Part shown: piece by piece, positions 17,091 through 25,528 of the stretch
Layout of the letters: every line of letters starts with the position of its first letter
Position numbering within the stretch: the stretch's first letter is position 1
Origin: Variovorax beijingensis
Lineage (GTDB): Bacteria; Pseudomonadota; Gammaproteobacteria; Burkholderiales; Burkholderiaceae_C
DNA length: 64,000 bases
Assembly (NCBI RefSeq): GCF_003951285.1
Contig: NZ_RXFQ01000024.1
Span: 33,514-97,513, forward strand
Direction of reading: 5' to 3'
Translations under genes and position numbers: made by a program
The notes under the pieces: generated by a model
The model's database searches: none
What the model was told of the DNA's origin: nothing
Seen by the model: the letters and a program-made list of their open reading frames with translations, nothing else

Positions 17091-17545
17091 GCGCTCGCTC
17101 CAATCGGATGGCGCACGACTGTCACGAATCGCAGATCCGCGACGTGTGCGCCCGCCTGGTTGCTGACGCGCGTGACACGCGCGACGAATTCGAGCGCCCC
17201 ACCCTTCTTGTCCCAGATGTTCTCGATGCGCGGCGCGAAGGTGAGCACGTCACCTGCGTAGGCCATCGCGTGATACTGGAAGCCCTGCTCGCCATGCAGC
17301 AGGAAACGGTAGTCGAGACCCAGAAGCTCCCGCACGGCAGCCGGATTGGGTCCGTCCATCTCCAGGCAGAACAGGAAGGTGGGCGGCACGGGCAATCCGC
17401 GATGGCCCGCGGCCTGCGCGGCCATCTCGTCCGTGTACACCGGGTCTGGCTGGCTCGTCGCCTTGGCAAAGGACCTCAGCCGTCCGGGTTCCACGGCAAC
17501 CGAGAACGGTTCCAAGGCATGCCCGATAAAGCGCTTGTCGATCAC
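17087..17545 (-). CDS. FAS1-type dehydratase / MaoC N-terminal-like hot-dog protein
   Basis: 152-residue hot-dog protein of the FAS1-like dehydratase (HTD2/MaoC N-terminal) group: KRFIGHALEPFSVAVEPGRL, FAKATSQPDPVYTD, LPVPPTFLF and LHGEQGFQYHAMAYAGDVL. It lacks the GDHNPIH catalytic pair seen in its neighbour, so it is probably the substrate-binding partner of that MaoC subunit. The start is GTG (17543-17545) behind a strong GAGGAG ribosome site with 5-nt spacing. Confidence 0.85.
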   Translation of the reverse strand: MIDKRFIGHALEPFSVAVEPGRLRSFAKATSQPDPVYTDEMAAQAAGHRGLPVPPTFLFCLEMDGPNPAAVRELLGLDYRFLLHGEQGFQYHAMAYAGDVLTFAPRIENIWDKKGGALEFVARVTRVSNQAGAHVADLRFVTVVRHPIGASA

Positions 17546-17554
17546 GCCGTCTCC

Positions 17555-18748
17555 TCAAGCGCGCTGGTAGAGCGTGACGACGCAAGCGCCACCAAGCCCC
17601 AGGTTGTGCTGCAGCGCCACGCGCGCGCCTTCGACCTGGCGCTGTTCGGCCTGTCCCCGCAGTTGCCACACCAGTTCCGCGCATTGCGCGAGGCCGGTGG
17701 CACCGAGCGGATGGCCCTTGGACAGCAATCCGCCCGAGGGATTGACGACATAGCGGCCGCCATAGGTGTTGTCGCCATCGAGCACGAACTTCTCCGCCGT
17801 TCCAGGCGCAGTCAGGCCGAGCGCTTCGTACGAAATGAGTTCGTTGGCCGTGAAACAATCGTGCAACTCGATGACATCCACGTCCTCGGGACCAATGGCG
17901 GCCCGTTCGTAGACCCACTTCACCGCGTCCACCGTCATGTCATAGCCCACAAGCTTGCGCATGTCGTTGCTTTCGAAACTGGCGGGTGTATCGGTGGTCA
18001 TGGCTTGGGCAGCGATCACCACACTCATGTCCAGCCCGTGCTTGCGCGCAAAGTCGGCCGAGCACACGATGGCCGCCGCCGCGCCGCAGGTGGGCGGACA
18101 GCATTGGTAACGTGTGAGTGGGTCGAACACCTTGGGTGATGCCATTACTTCTTCGAGCGAGAGCACCTGCCGGAACACGGCCAACGGGTTGCGCGCTGCA
18201 TGCTGGCGCGCCTTGACGGAGATGCGACCGAAGGTCTCGGGCTTGGTCCCGTATTGCGCCATGTAGTCGCGCCCAGCGCCGCCGAAGAACTGGGCGGCCC
18301 GCGGAGTCTGCGGTTCGTAGCCCTGGTGCGCGGTCATCGTTTCGGCAAAGCGCTGCATTGGCGAAGGGCGGTCGTCGAAGGCGCCCTTCAGTGCGCCCGG
18401 AACCATCTGGTCCATCCCCAACGCCACTGCGCACTCCACCGCCCCGCTTTCCACGGCCTGGCGCGCCAGGAATAGTGCACTCGAGCCCGTGGCGCAATTG
18501 TTGTTGACGTTGAAGACGGGAATGCCGCTCAGCCCGACCTGGTACATGGCCGCTTGACCGGCGGTCGAATCGCCATAGACGTAGCCAACGTAGGCCTGCT
18601 CCACGAGGGCGTAATCCAACCGGGCGTCCTCGAGGGCGAGCTTCACGGCCCGCGCGCCCATGACGTTGTAGGGCTCGCTGGTGCCGGGCTTGGTGAACTG
18701 GATCATGCCGACGCCCACGACATGGACGGGACGGTGCTTGTGGGTCAT
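17555..18748 (-). CDS. SCPx-type thiolase (acetyl-CoA acetyltransferase, lipid-transfer-protein family), intact
   Basis: 397-residue thiolase of the sterol-carrier-protein-x/lipid-transfer group, cleaving 3-oxoacyl-CoA with CoA. All three active-site elements are visible: nucleophile Cys85 in NNNCATGSS, His296-Asp-Cys298 in ELHDCFTANE, and His346 in SKGHPLGATG. The end is GGACVVTLYQRA. It is the likely chain-shortening enzyme of the operon, between the acyl-CoA synthetase and the hot-dog hydratases. A shortened paralogue with the same C-terminal framework but without catalytic residues lies at 21465-22559. Confidence 0.93.
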   Translation of the reverse strand: MTHKHRPVHVVGVGMIQFTKPGTSEPYNVMGARAVKLALEDARLDYALVEQAYVGYVYGDSTAGQAAMYQVGLSGIPVFNVNNNCATGSSALFLARQAVESGAVECAVALGMDQMVPGALKGAFDDRPSPMQRFAETMTAHQGYEPQTPRAAQFFGGAGRDYMAQYGTKPETFGRISVKARQHAARNPLAVFRQVLSLEEVMASPKVFDPLTRYQCCPPTCGAAAAIVCSADFARKHGLDMSVVIAAQAMTTDTPASFESNDMRKLVGYDMTVDAVKWVYERAAIGPEDVDVIELHDCFTANELISYEALGLTAPGTAEKFVLDGDNTYGGRYVVNPSGGLLSKGHPLGATGLAQCAELVWQLRGQAEQRQVEGARVALQHNLGLGGACVVTLYQRA

Positions 18749-18784
18749 CGATCTTCCTCGGAGGAAATTAAAAAAGTGGGCTGT

Positions 18785-20341
18785 TCACGCGGTTGCGCGG
18801 GACAGGTATTCGTCGCGCAACCGGGTCTTCAGAATCTTGCCGGCGGCCGACAGCGGCAAGCTGTCGACGAAGTCAAAGCTCTTGGGGCACTTGTATCCCG
18901 CGAGACGCGTACGGCAGTGCTCGCGCAGGGACTCGCCGTCGGAATTTGCGCCCGGCCGAAGAACGATGACGGCGTGCACGGCTTCGCCCCACAGGGCGCT
19001 GGGTATGCCGATCACGGCGCATGCCAACACGGCCGGGTGCGCCATCAGCGCCGCCTCGACTTCTGCGGAGTAGACGTTCTCGCCGCCGGTGATCACCATG
19101 TCCTTGAGCCGGTCGACCACGTAGATGTGGCCGGCGGCATCGCGCCAGCCGGCGTCCCCCGTATGCAGCCAGCCGTCGCGCAGAGCGGTCGCGGTTTCGG
19201 CGGGCTTGTTCCAATAGCCTTGCATGACGGCCACGCCGCGCAGCACGATCTCGCCGACGGCGCCCAGCGGGAGGTCACGGCCATCGGGGTCGACGATGCG
19301 GAGTTCGGCGCCCAGGCCGACACGCCCTACGGAACGCGTCACCTCGCCCATGTCCTTGCGGTCCGCCTGGGTGAACGGCCCCAGCACACTCACCACGCCC
19401 GAAGTCTCGGTCATGCCGTATGAGCTGCAGAAGCCGACGTGAGGCAGTGCGTGCATGGCCCGATCAAGTAGTGCGGGCGGCATCGGAGACGCGCCGTACG
19501 AGAGTCGCTGCAGGTTGCGCAATCGCCCGGCATCGAATGCCGGATCGTCCAGCAGCATCTGCAGCATGCTGGGGACAACGACGATGTCAGTCACGCCGTG
19601 GCGCTCGATCGCCTCGATCACGGCGTCGGGGCGAAACTGCGGCTCGATGACATTGGTGGCGCCGAGCACCAGTTGCATGACGAACCGGAAGAGGCCCGAG
19701 ACATGGAAGAAAGGCGTCACCAGCAAGGCCACACCGTCACGGGGACTGAACATTTCCGCCAGACGCGTCACTGCACCGCACCAAAGATTCGCGTGGGAAA
19801 GCATCACGCCCTTCGGGAAGCCGGTGGTGCCGCCCGTGTACAGGATGGCCGCCAGTTCTTCGCCGCCGCGCCGCACATCGGTGGCCGGCTCACAGGACTG
19901 CACCAGAGCTTCGTAGCAATCGATACCTTCGGCACGTGGCGCCGTGCCGACGTGCACAACCCGGCGCACTACGGCTGCGGCAGCCCGAATCGCATCGACG
20001 AGCGGCAGGAAGGCGTCGTCCACCACCAGGACAGCAGCCCCGCAGTCGGACAGCGAGTAGGCGATCTCGGTCACGCTCCAACGCGTGTTCACGGGCGCCG
20101 CGACCGCGCCAGCCCACCAGACGCCCAACAGCAACTCGACATAGCAGTCGGAGTTGTGCGCCAGGATTGCCACGCGGTCGCCGGGGCGTACGTCGAGGCC
20201 CTGCAGCAGTGACGCCACGCGGCTGGAACGTTCGGCCAGTCCGCGAAACGAACTCGTTCTTCCCGCACACAGGGTTGCCGGCTTTTCCGGAAACTGCTGC
20301 ACAGCGCGGTGCAAGCCTTGGGTGAGATACATCGCCGTCAT
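18785..20341 (-). CDS. AMP-forming acyl-CoA synthetase
   Basis: 518-residue adenylate-forming ligase that activates a carboxylate to its CoA thioester. ATP loop YTGGTTGFPKGVMLSHANL (about 168-186), GMTETSGV, HTGDAGW, the hinge region VVDRLKDMVITGGENVYSAE, and the catalytic Lys near the C-terminus in AAGKILKTRLR. It overlaps the following Bug receptor gene by 4 nt and precedes the intact thiolase by 36 nt. It probably activates the acid made by the P450 and ALDH. Substrate unknown. Confidence 0.92.
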   Translation of the reverse strand: MTAMYLTQGLHRAVQQFPEKPATLCAGRTSSFRGLAERSSRVASLLQGLDVRPGDRVAILAHNSDCYVELLLGVWWAGAVAAPVNTRWSVTEIAYSLSDCGAAVLVVDDAFLPLVDAIRAAAAVVRRVVHVGTAPRAEGIDCYEALVQSCEPATDVRRGGEELAAILYTGGTTGFPKGVMLSHANLWCGAVTRLAEMFSPRDGVALLVTPFFHVSGLFRFVMQLVLGATNVIEPQFRPDAVIEAIERHGVTDIVVVPSMLQMLLDDPAFDAGRLRNLQRLSYGASPMPPALLDRAMHALPHVGFCSSYGMTETSGVVSVLGPFTQADRKDMGEVTRSVGRVGLGAELRIVDPDGRDLPLGAVGEIVLRGVAVMQGYWNKPAETATALRDGWLHTGDAGWRDAAGHIYVVDRLKDMVITGGENVYSAEVEAALMAHPAVLACAVIGIPSALWGEAVHAVIVLRPGANSDGESLREHCRTRLAGYKCPKSFDFVDSLPLSAAGKILKTRLRDEYLSRATA

Positions 20342-21345
20342 TCCAGTGTGATGCCCAGTTCCTGCATGAGCACCTTCTCCCGGGCGAACTCGCGCGCCGC
20401 GGATTGCGCATAGGCTTCGCTGCCCAGGTACTCGGGTATCTGGTCGTTCTGATCCATCGCACGAACGTAGGCTGGATCGCTCATGGCTTTGCGCAGGGCA
20501 TCGTGCAGGCGCGCCACGACTGCGGGGTCCATGCCGCGCGGGCCAATCAAGCCGATAGGCGAAGTCACGACGATGTCGTAGCCCAGCTCTTTCAACGTGG
20601 GGACCTGCGGCCAGCGCTTCGGCCGGGTCTCGCCCATGATGGCCAGGACGCGCACCCTGCCCGACTCGACCACCCCTCCCCAGCCGGCGTCTGAATACAC
20701 GCCGATATGCCCGCCCAGCAGGTCGTTGGTCACCTCAGCCGTCCCCTTGTAAGGCACGAAGTTCAGGCGCACACCTGCCGCTCGGGCGAGCCGCTCCATG
20801 GCGACATGGCCGCTGCTGCCACGACCGGTGGCACCGTAAGCGATGGCGCCCGGCCTGGCGCGCGCGTCGTCGAGCATGTCCTTCAGCGTCTTCCACGGAG
20901 CATCGTCGCGCACGACGATCCCGAACGAGAACCCGCTCAGACCGATGATGTAGGTGAAGTCGTGCAGCGGGTCGTAGTTCACCTTGCTGAGATGCGGCAG
21001 GCGCAACAGAGTGCGCACTGCCAGCGCGATCGTGTAGCCATCGGGAGCCGAGCTTCGAGCCATTGCAGCCGGCGCGAGCGTGCCGCCGTTGCCCGGCCGG
21101 TTCACAATGATGATGGGCTGGCCCAGGTCCTTCGAGGCTGCAGCAGCGAGCGCACGCAGCTGTCCATCGGAAACGCCACCGGCAGGGAACGGCAGGATCA
21201 ATGTGATCGGGCGCACCGGGAAGGGATCGGCCGCATTTGCCGGCACGGCAGTCATCAGCGTGCAAACCGATGCGAGGGCAAGAAGCAGTCTGCGGCCAAG
21301 CAGTGCCGGAGAGGCGGAAGGCGTCGTGTTGCAATGCTTGAGCAT
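20338..21345 (-). CDS. Bug/TctC-family periplasmic receptor
   Basis: 335-residue TctC-type solute-binding protein. A signal peptide of about 40 residues ends ...AVPANAA, followed by DPFPVRPITLILPFPAGGVSD, IIIVNRPGNGGTLAPA and SAPDGYT, the family fingerprints. It sits inside the P450 operon, 119 nt downstream of the degenerate thiolase and overlapping the synthetase, so the operon encodes both a Bug receptor and a Liv-type receptor. The start at 21345 gives the signal peptide; a longer frame upstream is not convincing. Confidence 0.9.
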   Translation of the reverse strand: MLKHCNTTPSASPALLGRRLLLALASVCTLMTAVPANAADPFPVRPITLILPFPAGGVSDGQLRALAAAASKDLGQPIIIVNRPGNGGTLAPAAMARSSAPDGYTIALAVRTLLRLPHLSKVNYDPLHDFTYIIGLSGFSFGIVVRDDAPWKTLKDMLDDARARPGAIAYGATGRGSSGHVAMERLARAAGVRLNFVPYKGTAEVTNDLLGGHIGVYSDAGWGGVVESGRVRVLAIMGETRPKRWPQVPTLKELGYDIVVTSPIGLIGPRGMDPAVVARLHDALRKAMSDPAYVRAMDQNDQIPEYLGSEAYAQSAAREFAREKVLMQELGITLE

Positions 21346-21464
21346 GGTCAGTCCTGTGTAGCGTCTTGAGAGCGCGCGGAGAAAGCGCCGCTGCAATGTA
21401 GGCGTGCGTTCTCGATCAGGCGAGGCAAAAACGCTCAAGCCGCATGAGAATTCCTGACATGTCA

Positions 21465-22559
21465 TCACCGCACTTCCGCCCGATACAGCGTGACGACGCA
21501 GGTCCCGGTCTCGTGATCGACCGCGTGCTGCAGGGCCGCGCGGGCGCCCTCCACCTGCCGACAGCGAGCGGCACCGCGAAGCTGCCACACCAACTCAGCG
21601 CACTGGGCCAGTGCATTGGCTGCGCCGGCGTTTCCAAGACCGAGCAATCCCCCCGAAGGATTGATCACCACCAGCCCGCCGTAGGTGTTCTCGCCTTCGA
21701 GAACGAATCGTTCTGCGCCGCCTTTCGACACAAGGTGCAACGACTCGTAGGCAAGCAGTTCGCTCGCCGTGTCGTCGTCATGCAGTTCAACGAGGTCGAG
21801 ATGCTCCGGGCCGATGCCGGCTTCTGCGTACGCCTTGCGCGCAGCAATCTCGCTGGCGCGCGGTACATCGAGGGAGCCAGCCATCCGCTCGATGGCTTGC
21901 GCATCAACCGACACCCGCTTGTCGAGCCGATGACGACGCGCGAAATCCGTGCTGCACAGGATCACAGCCGCCGCACCCACACGAGGTGCGCTGCATTGCA
22001 AGCCCCTCGGGGAGTCTGAGAGCGCATCCGAATCCAGGATCTCCGACAGCCCCAATGCACGTCGGTCGGTCGCAAGCGGATTGCGCGCAGCATGCCGCCG
22101 GGCTTTCACCGCGATGCGTGCGAATGTCTCCGGTCGGGTCCCGTACAGGCTCGTGCAAGTGCGCGCGATACGACATCGGGCCTCGTCGCGCGCCTCGCCA
22201 TTCTTCGAGCAGGCGGCACCCGCATGGATGCCCAGGATGAGCGCGCACTCCACCGAAAAGTTCGCCACTGCCTCGCGGGCCCGATGCAGCGCGTGGGCAC
22301 CACCGAGATCGTCCGTGCTCACCCGGAACGCCGGGATTCCGGCCATCTCCGTGGCACAGACCGCGCTGGAAGCCCAGTTCGGCTCCTGGATGGTCGAGGC
22401 CAAGAATGCGTGCTGCACCAGATTGCCGTCGAGCGCGGCATCGGCGATCGCCGCACGTGCTGCCTGCGCGCCAAGTACGGCCGCATTGGTGTCTGGTTGC
22501 GGAGCGGTGAAGGGCCCCCGCCCCACACCGACCACATGCACGCCGCGGTTCATGGCCAT
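21465..22559 (-). CDS. thiolase-like (lipid-transfer family) protein lacking catalytic Cys and GHP His
   Basis: 364-residue paralogue of the intact thiolase at 17555-18748, with the same start (VHVVGVG), middle (TRPETFARIAVKARRHAARNP) and end (CVVTLYRAEVR). Every catalytic element is changed: nucleophile Cys85 is Asp84 here (VSTDDLGGAH), HDCF becomes His260-DDD, and SKGHPLGATG becomes GLGNAGAANA (His to Asn310). About 35 residues are missing from the middle. The frame is intact with no stops, so it looks maintained rather than decayed. It may be a structural or regulatory partner or a different C-C lyase (inference). It follows the LivK-like gene by 10 nt. Confidence 0.85.
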   Translation of the reverse strand: MAMNRGVHVVGVGRGPFTAPQPDTNAAVLGAQAARAAIADAALDGNLVQHAFLASTIQEPNWASSAVCATEMAGIPAFRVSTDDLGGAHALHRAREAVANFSVECALILGIHAGAACSKNGEARDEARCRIARTCTSLYGTRPETFARIAVKARRHAARNPLATDRRALGLSEILDSDALSDSPRGLQCSAPRVGAAAVILCSTDFARRHRLDKRVSVDAQAIERMAGSLDVPRASEIAARKAYAEAGIGPEHLDLVELHDDDTASELLAYESLHLVSKGGAERFVLEGENTYGGLVVINPSGGLLGLGNAGAANALAQCAELVWQLRGAARCRQVEGARAALQHAVDHETGTCVVTLYRAEVR

Positions 22560-22569
22560 CGCAGCTCTG

Positions 22570-23772
22570 TCAGCGCCCGTAGACCTTCCCGAACAGCTCC
22601 CAGTAGGTGCCGTTGAAGCGCATCATCTTCATGCGCTCCAGCGGAAAGTAGTCGTCCGCACTCGTCGTCACGCTGATGCCGGGCAGCAGCATGGGCAGGG
22701 CGACATCGAGGCTGGCAGCCTGCTTCATGATGTTCTCGTGTGTGAGGTTGTCGCCCGCCTGGCGGATCACCTGCACCGAGGCCTGCGCAACGGTGTAGCC
22801 CCATACCACCAGCCAGTCCTTCAGATCGGCGCTAGGGTTGTACTTGCGCGCCCAGGCCACGAAGTCTTCGTACTCCTTGCCCTTCTGCCACTGCGGATCG
22901 GAAGCATCCCGGAAGAAGTTCGCGCTGATGAGGCCGACGGCGCTGTCGAGGCCGGCGGGCTGCAAGACGCCACCAATCGAACTCGACGCATTGATCAGAT
23001 AGTGGGTCGGTTTCCATCCCAGTTCCGCCGTCTTGCGGATGGCTTGTGAGGCGAACTTGCCAAAAGAGACGTTCAGCAGCGTGTCCGCTCCCGAGGCCTT
23101 CAGGGCGATGATCTGGCTGTCGATGGTCGGGTCGGTGAATTCGTAGCTGGCGCGGCCTACGATCATGGACTTGGCCTTGGCACCGAGTCCCTCCTCCAGA
23201 CCTGCCAGGAACTCCTTTCCCACGTCGTCGTTCTGGTGAAACACCGCGATCTTTGCCGCCGGTTTGTTCTCCAGGAGGTACTGCGCAAAGATGCGGGCCT
23301 CGCTGTAGTAGTCGGGCGTGAAGCCCATCGAGTAGGGGAAGGCCTTCGGATCCCCCCACTTGCGCGTGCCGGAGGCAACGAACAGCTGCGGCACCTTCTT
23401 CGCATTCATGTACTTCTGCACTGCCGCGCTGGTCGGGCTGCCGATTGACGCGACGATCATCAGCGCCTGCTCTTGCTCCACCAGTTTGCGGGTTTGCTCC
23501 ACCGTCTTGGGCGGGTTGTAGCCATCGTCCAGCGAGACGAAGACGATCTTGCGGCCATTGATGCCGCCTTCGTCGTTGATCTTGTCGAAGTACGCCTTCA
23601 TCGCCTTCGGACCGGAGCTGGCACTTGAGAGTGCTCCGGAATAAGGGGCGGTGTTGCCAATCTTGATCTCCGTGTCCGACGCGCCGGGGTCGTACTTTTT
23701 CTGGGCGAAAGCTGTCGGATGGGCGGCCAGGGCCATGACCGCGGCCCAGGCCGCGAATCGGGTAATAGTCAT
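22570..23772 (-). CDS. ABC transporter substrate-binding protein (LivK-like)
   Basis: 400-residue periplasmic receptor of the branched-chain amino acid (HAAT) type. Signal peptide MTITRFAAWAAVMALAAHPT...FAQ, then GASDTEIKIGNTAPYSG, INGRKIVFVSLDDGYNPPKTVEQTRKLVE and VPQLFVASG. The subgroup with SDTEIKIGNT and YNPPKTVE is common next to aromatic- and fatty-acid-degradation genes. It is in the same operon as LivG/F/H/M-like genes about 8 kb downstream, so the transporter is complete but split by the catabolic genes. Confidence 0.92.
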   Translation of the reverse strand: MTITRFAAWAAVMALAAHPTAFAQKKYDPGASDTEIKIGNTAPYSGALSSASSGPKAMKAYFDKINDEGGINGRKIVFVSLDDGYNPPKTVEQTRKLVEQEQALMIVASIGSPTSAAVQKYMNAKKVPQLFVASGTRKWGDPKAFPYSMGFTPDYYSEARIFAQYLLENKPAAKIAVFHQNDDVGKEFLAGLEEGLGAKAKSMIVGRASYEFTDPTIDSQIIALKASGADTLLNVSFGKFASQAIRKTAELGWKPTHYLINASSSIGGVLQPAGLDSAVGLISANFFRDASDPQWQKGKEYEDFVAWARKYNPSADLKDWLVVWGYTVAQASVQVIRQAGDNLTHENIMKQAASLDVALPMLLPGISVTTSADDYFPLERMKMMRFNGTYWELFGKVYGR

Positions 23773-23811
23773 CTTGTCTCCTCGGTGGGTTAGATTCAGG
23801 TCGCAGTTCGG

Positions 23812-24660
23812 CTAGGCGTCCACGTCCGTGGAGAACGCGATCGCCTGCTGCGCCTCGAGTGCTGCGAGGCGTGCCGTCAGCGTCGAATGCAGGGCTTCGT
23901 AGGCATCGCTGCCCAGGGCCAGACGACGCGGCGCCTCTGGCTCGTCTGCGCAGGCAATCATGGCCTTCGCGATCTTCTGCGGATCGCCGCGGAAGGCCTG
24001 CAAACCGGCGGCGGCCATGCGGCGCCGCATCGCGCCGACGGTCGACTCTTCGTAGGCGGATAGCGGTTGTGCGCGCTCGGCGTTCGATCCTGCCCAATCC
24101 GTACGCGCGCCGCCTGGCTCCACCAGCGTGGCTTGAATGCCAAAGGGCGCGACCTCGGGAATGAGCGCTTCAATGAAGCCTTCGATGCCCCACTTGCTGG
24201 CGTGGTACACCCCGAGGGTGGGGTACGCGACCTGCCCGCCCACGCTGGATACCTGCAGGATGCGCCCGCCGCCATGCGCCCTCAGATGCGGCAAGACCGC
24301 TCGCACCAAGCGCATCGAGCCCAGCAGGTTCACGTCGAGTTGGCGGACCAGTTGCTCGTCGCTGACTTCCTCGGCCGCGCCGAAGAGCCCGTAGCCAGCG
24401 TTGCTCACGACCACATCGATGCGGCCAAGATCTGCAACCGCCTTTCCGATGACGCGCACGATGTCGGCGTTGTTGGTGACGTCGAGTTCGCTGCGCCAGA
24501 GACGCTCTCCGAAACGAGCTGCAAGGTCATCGAGCGAGGTCAGCCTGCGCGTGGTGGCAGCCACGCGATCACCACGGGCCAGAAGCTGTTCTGCCATCGC
24601 GCGTCCGAAGCCGCCGCTGGTTCCGGTGATCAGCCAGGTCTTGTTCATTTGCGTGTTCAT
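23812..24660 (-). CDS. SDR-family oxidoreductase
   Basis: About 282 residues, classical short-chain dehydrogenase: TGTSGGFGRAMAEQLLARGD (Rossmann), NAGYGLFG, catalytic Ser in LQVSSVGGQ, and YHASKWGIEGF with the Tyr-x3-Lys pair. The Arg after the Rossmann turn (AATTRR) suggests NADP(H) preference. Third oxidation enzyme after the P450 in transcription order. Start at 24660 or 24648 (both ATG). Confidence 0.87.
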   Translation of the reverse strand: MNTQMNKTWLITGTSGGFGRAMAEQLLARGDRVAATTRRLTSLDDLAARFGERLWRSELDVTNNADIVRVIGKAVADLGRIDVVVSNAGYGLFGAAEEVSDEQLVRQLDVNLLGSMRLVRAVLPHLRAHGGGRILQVSSVGGQVAYPTLGVYHASKWGIEGFIEALIPEVAPFGIQATLVEPGGARTDWAGSNAERAQPLSAYEESTVGAMRRRMAAAGLQAFRGDPQKIAKAMIACADEPEAPRRLALGSDAYEALHSTLTARLAALEAQQAIAFSTDVDA

Positions 24661-24667
24661 TCGGGTT

Positions 24668-25525
24668 TCAGGGATTGCCGTGCATGAAAGGGCAACGCCC
24701 TCCACTTGTCGTTGTTGCCGGTTCTTGTTCTGCCTGCTGCGGCAGGCGCTGGACTTCTGCCATCAGCTGGCGGGCATGGGCCATCGCGAACTCACGGCTG
24801 GCGGGATTCGTCGCAATGATCAGGTGCCCGGCAGCGAGGCCATCGAACGCCTTTGCAGCGACCTCCGCGGAGTCCTGTGCGTAGGGTTCTATGCGCGCCG
24901 CGGCCTCGGCTGACGCGCCGATCAAGGCTGTGACGCGCTCGGTGCGCACCCACCCGGGAGTCAGAAGCGACACCTTGATACCGAGCGGAGCGAGGTCCCT
25001 TGCCGCTGTTTCCGTCAGGCCCAGTGCTGCGAATTTGCTGGCCGTGTAAATGCTCATCGGCCCGACATGCGGCGGCACGCCCAACGAATGTTCGGACCCG
25101 GTGTTCAGGATGAAAGCGGGCCGGCCAGCCGCGGCAGCCGCCTGCAGGTGCGGCGTGAATGCATGAATGCCATGAAACAGGCCGAGCACATTGAGATCCA
25201 GCACCTGGCGGGCCAGAGAAGGGTCCGTCGCATGCAGCGGCCCCGGCACGCCCCGGCCGGCGTTGTTGCATAGCACGTTGATGCCGCCGAATCGCTCGAC
25301 GGCGTGCTCCGCCAGGGCGGCGACGTCCGGGTACTGCGTCATGTCGCACGGGCGCCATTCAGCCCGGCCGCCCGCGGCGGCAATCGCATCCACCGTGGGT
25401 TGGGCATCCTGCACATCGCCGATGATCACTGCCGCCCCGCGGGCCGCCGCTTCGAGCGCAAGCGCGCGACCGATCCCGGCTGCTCCACCGGTAACGACGA
25501 TGACGGTGTTGTCCAGCGTCTTCAT
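24668..25525 (-). CDS. SDR-family oxidoreductase
   Basis: 285-residue short-chain dehydrogenase: VTGGAAGIGRALALEAAARG, GDVQDA (Asp indicates NAD preference), NNAGRG, Ser in LNTGSEHS, and YTASKFAALGLTE with catalytic Tyr and Lys. The C-terminus has an unusual short Cys-containing tail (GGRCPFMHGNP). It begins 3 nt after the P450 stop and lies 7 nt before the next SDR, so it is translated together with the P450 and may oxidise its hydroxylated product. Confidence 0.87.
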   Translation of the reverse strand: MKTLDNTVIVVTGGAAGIGRALALEAAARGAAVIIGDVQDAQPTVDAIAAAGGRAEWRPCDMTQYPDVAALAEHAVERFGGINVLCNNAGRGVPGPLHATDPSLARQVLDLNVLGLFHGIHAFTPHLQAAAAAGRPAFILNTGSEHSLGVPPHVGPMSIYTASKFAALGLTETAARDLAPLGIKVSLLTPGWVRTERVTALIGASAEAAARIEPYAQDSAEVAAKAFDGLAAGHLIIATNPASREFAMAHARQLMAEVQRLPQQAEQEPATTTSGGRCPFMHGNP

Positions 25526-25528
25526 GGC

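Noticed and set aside
21455..21464. Palindrome TGACATGTCA before the thiolase-like stop
   Set aside because: Ten bases within an operon gap, with no supporting promoter or regulator context.
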